A stretch of 64,000 nt of DNA from Chryseobacterium shigense (lineage in GTDB: Bacteria > Bacteroidota > Bacteroidia > Flavobacteriales > Weeksellaceae), in the NCBI RefSeq assembly GCF_900156575.1, contig NZ_FTNY01000003.1, positions 248,001-312,000 on the forward strand. Direction: 5' to 3'. This document shows positions 61,892-64,000 of the stretch, piece after piece (the first letter of the stretch is position 1; each line of letters opens with the position of its first letter). The notes under the pieces are model-generated. The model had not been told where the DNA came from. It was given only the letters and a program-made list of their open reading frames with translations, and did no database searches. Position numbers and translations under genes: made by a program.

Positions 61892-62797
61892 TTATAAATC
61901 AATTATACCAGACCATTGAAAAACGGTATTAAAACCTTTTCCCCAAAAATAGTCCTCATAGCCGTCAAATTTAGCACTCATCACAAAATCTCCACCCCAG
62001 GCTCCCAAACTTTTGACAAAAACAGGACAATCTGTGAAAAATGTCTGCTTAACTGTGGGAATTTCAAGGAAATCTGAAATTTTATGCTCATGAATCATCA
62101 TCAGTTCAGAAAAATTTTCCAATTCGCTGCATAATAAAACTTTTTTTGTGATATCCGAAAATTCATCCACGAGTATTTGAGACTTGGGTTTTGACTTGTA
62201 AAAATGGATTCCTTCCCTGCTGTCCTGCTTCTGATTTAAATGAATAAATATCAGCTCATTTTTAAACGAAGGACTGAAATCTGTCTTTTCATAGGTGATC
62301 TCTGGTTGGCTTCTGAAAAGGATCGCAGATTTTTCTTTGGCAACAGCAATATCGTAGCCGCTTCCTCCCAAACTGATACTGTTAAGCTGAAAGGGATTGA
62401 TATCAGACCATTGTGCAAGGTTATTCATTAAAGTAGAACTGCTTCCGAGTCCGTAATTGGAAGGAAACTGAAGGTTGGTCTTTAAATGGTAGGTAAGGTT
62501 ATCTTTGAATTTAATCAGAGAAAGCTGCTGAACATTTTTTAATGTTTTGAGAATAAATTCAGCGGCCGAAGGAAGATTGGTCTCCAGGATCTGCCAGTTT
62601 TTATAATCGATGACAGTTTTGAGCCACAATTTGTTCTGATGATAAGCTTCCCAAAAGATCAGGGATTTTTTATCATCTTTTTCTTCAAAAAAAAACTCTT
62701 GTCCAAGCTTGGTAGGTACCGCCAGGACAAGAGCTCCGTCTATTGCAAAATATTCTGAAGTAAGCATAAGCTTTCCCGGTGAAAATATTCCGCTCAT
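61892..62797 (-). CDS. GYDIA-type GHMP kinase
   Basis: A small-molecule kinase of the GHMP superfamily, 301 aa. The N-terminal SPGKLMLTSEYFAIDGALVL matches motif 1, and the ATP loop is PSNYGLGSSSTLMNNLA. The family-naming motif reads GGSGYDIAVAKEKSAIL here, and the C-terminal motif is LGAWGGDFVMSAKF. Flavobacteria carry this as a probable mevalonate- or isoprenoid-related kinase, but the substrate is not established. It starts 10 nt after fabD and is in the same operon. Confidence 0.88.
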   Translation of the reverse strand: MSGIFSPGKLMLTSEYFAIDGALVLAVPTKLGQEFFFEEKDDKKSLIFWEAYHQNKLWLKTVIDYKNWQILETNLPSAAEFILKTLKNVQQLSLIKFKDNLTYHLKTNLQFPSNYGLGSSSTLMNNLAQWSDINPFQLNSISLGGSGYDIAVAKEKSAILFRSQPEITYEKTDFSPSFKNELIFIHLNQKQDSREGIHFYKSKPKSQILVDEFSDITKKVLLCSELENFSELMMIHEHKISDFLEIPTVKQTFFTDCPVFVKSLGAWGGDFVMSAKFDGYEDYFWGKGFNTVFQWSGIIDL

Positions 62798-62807
62798 AGT
62801 ATTTTAA

Positions 62808-63683
62808 TTAGATTGCTGAAGCAACATCTACAGAACTGTCAATTTTCTTGATCAGACCTTGAAGTGTTTTTCCAGGACCTACTTCTACAAAGTTAGAGGC
62901 TCCGTCTTTGATCATATTCTGAACAGACTGCGTCCACTTTACAGGACCTGTAAGCTGAGCGATCAGATTTTGTTTGATCTCCTCAGGATTGGTCACTGCT
63001 GTAGTCGTAATATTCTGGTATACCGGAATTGTTGCTTTTCTGAATTTCGTTTTTTCAATGGCTGCTGCCAGTCTTTCTTGCGCCGGCTGCATCAATGGCG
63101 AATGGAACGCTCCGTTTACCGGAAGCATCACTGCTCTTTTTGCACCCGATTCTTTAAGTTTTGCACAAGCTTCTTCAACTGCTGAAGTTTCTCCTGAAAT
63201 AACCAATTGGCCAGGACAGTTATAGTTAGCCGGTACTACAATACCCCTGATCTGTGCACAAATTTCTTCAACTTTAGCATCTTCAAGGCCTAAAATAGCA
63301 GCCATAGAGCTTGGATTGGCATCACAGGCAGCCTGCATTGCTTTTGCTCTTTCGAATACTAATTTTAAACCGTCGTCAAAAGACAAAACTCCATTGGCAA
63401 CTAAAGCTGAAAATTCGCCTAAAGAATGTCCTGCAACCATTTCGGCTCCAAGACCGTTCACTGCTTTTAAAGCGGCTACTGAATGTATAAATATTGAAGG
63501 CTGGGTAACCTCTGTTTTCTTAAGATCTGCATCCGTCCCGTTGAACATCAACGTGAGGATATCAAAACCTAAAATTTCATTGGCAGATTCCATCAAGTCC
63601 TTAATGTCTTTTCTAGAATCGTACAATTCTTTTCCCATTCCTACGAACTGAGAACCCTGCCCAGGAAATACAAGTGCTTTCAT
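62808..63683 (-). CDS. fabD: Malonyl-CoA:ACP transacylase
   Basis: Loads malonate onto acyl carrier protein for fatty-acid synthesis. The 291-aa length is normal. VFPGQGSQFVGMGKELY opens the protein, the nucleophile Ser87 is in GHSLGEFSAL, the second-site His lies in GAFHSPLM near residue 193, and the C-terminal FVEVGPGKTLQGLIKKI is typical. A -7 box TATATTTG (minus) lies at 63704-63711, 20 bp upstream. Confidence 0.96.
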   Translation of the reverse strand: MKALVFPGQGSQFVGMGKELYDSRKDIKDLMESANEILGFDILTLMFNGTDADLKKTEVTQPSIFIHSVAALKAVNGLGAEMVAGHSLGEFSALVANGVLSFDDGLKLVFERAKAMQAACDANPSSMAAILGLEDAKVEEICAQIRGIVVPANYNCPGQLVISGETSAVEEACAKLKESGAKRAVMLPVNGAFHSPLMQPAQERLAAAIEKTKFRKATIPVYQNITTTAVTNPEEIKQNLIAQLTGPVKWTQSVQNMIKDGASNFVEVGPGKTLQGLIKKIDSSVDVASAI

Positions 63684-63753
63684 GTAATGAATTAAATATT
63701 ATGCAAATATAAAGATAATGTTAAAAACATTCCTTTAAAAAAGCATAAATCGT

Positions 63754-64000
63754 TTAAGGAACTAATCTAATCACGCGATAGCCGGTATTTACATACGCTC
63801 CGTTGGCCTTAGATTTTACAAATTCAAACTTGGTCGCAAGCTGAGTCTGAACTTTATTCATTTGTTTAAAGATTTCTCCTTTTTTATTTTCTCTTGTCAG
63901 CATATCATTCACCACATCAAAACCAACGATGGCATATTTTGGAGGGGTCTTACAGTATTTGTTTTTATAAGCTGCCAGAATCTCTTTTTCAAAATTTCCG
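63754..64000 (-). CDS. Partial LysM/PBP1-like protein, C-terminal end
   Basis: The 3' end of a gene entering from the right edge; 82 codons are visible and no start. The peptide reads YKNKYCKTPPKYAIVGFDVV, then QLATKFEFVKSKANGAYVNTG and ends YRVIRLVP before TAA. That ending resembles flavobacterial LysM peptidoglycan-binding proteins with a PBP1-like substrate-binding domain. The call is from resemblance. Confidence 0.6.
   Translation of the reverse strand, partial: GNFEKEILAAYKNKYCKTPPKYAIVGFDVVNDMLTRENKKGEIFKQMNKVQTQLATKFEFVKSKANGAYVNTGYRVIRLVP

Overview
The window looks like a chromosomal segment of a flavobacterium of the Chryseobacterium/Weeksellaceae type. It is AT-rich. It carries Bacteroidota promoters with a TAnnTTTG -7 box, SusC/SusD proteins, type IX secretion (T9SS) sorting domains, an LptD of the Bacteroidota kind and a GYDIA-type GHMP kinase. 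The genus is inferred from these traits, not from a database search.

0-12.4 kb is mostly housekeeping: trhO, an HtrA/Deg protease, a small membrane protein with ridA, lptD divergent from an N-acetylmuramoyl-L-alanine amidase, three tRNA-Glu genes around rpsT, and a GntR regulator next to an Fsr-like MFS pump, each preceded by the same inverted-repeat half-site. A T9SS cargo protein follows.

12.5-19.5 kb is a minus-strand cobalamin operon. A B12 riboswitch precedes a BtuB-like TonB receptor, a YncE/BtuG-like beta-propeller lipoprotein, a surface lipoprotein and a DUF5074-like T9SS protein.

19.7-36.6 kb is a minus-strand metal and redox block. It holds an MbnP-like protein, a MauG/MbnH-like di-haem peroxidase and an outer-membrane protein in one tightly coupled operon. 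Next come a secreted Mn-type superoxide dismutase, SCO and YHS proteins and two related small Cys proteins. A heavy-metal operon follows: small Cys protein, CusA fused to a TolC-like domain, CusB, bestrophin, CDF exporter, Fur regulator and P-type ATPase.

36.7-51.3 kb is an accessory island. Two short secreted proteins, one of them a YD-repeat/T9SS hybrid, precede a very large Rhs/SpvB gene that is split by one in-frame TGA and followed by a candidate immunity gene. Downstream lie two displaced Rhs C-terminal toxin tips with homologous linkers, each with its own candidate immunity lipoprotein. One tip has a His/Cys arrangement like a caspase-fold (clan CD) protease and the other has a zinc-protease HExxH motif. 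Copies of the 3' end of the neighbouring susD gene flank the two sub-blocks.

51.3-56 kb is a SusC/SusD pair behind a SAM-I riboswitch with an intrinsic terminator, an unexpected regulator for a SusCD transporter. 56.2-59.2 kb holds a three-gene helix-turn-helix module with a surface protein and a small secreted protein. 59.6-64 kb returns to housekeeping: aroQ, pckA, GHMP kinase, fabD and the 3' end of a LysM/PBP1-like gene.
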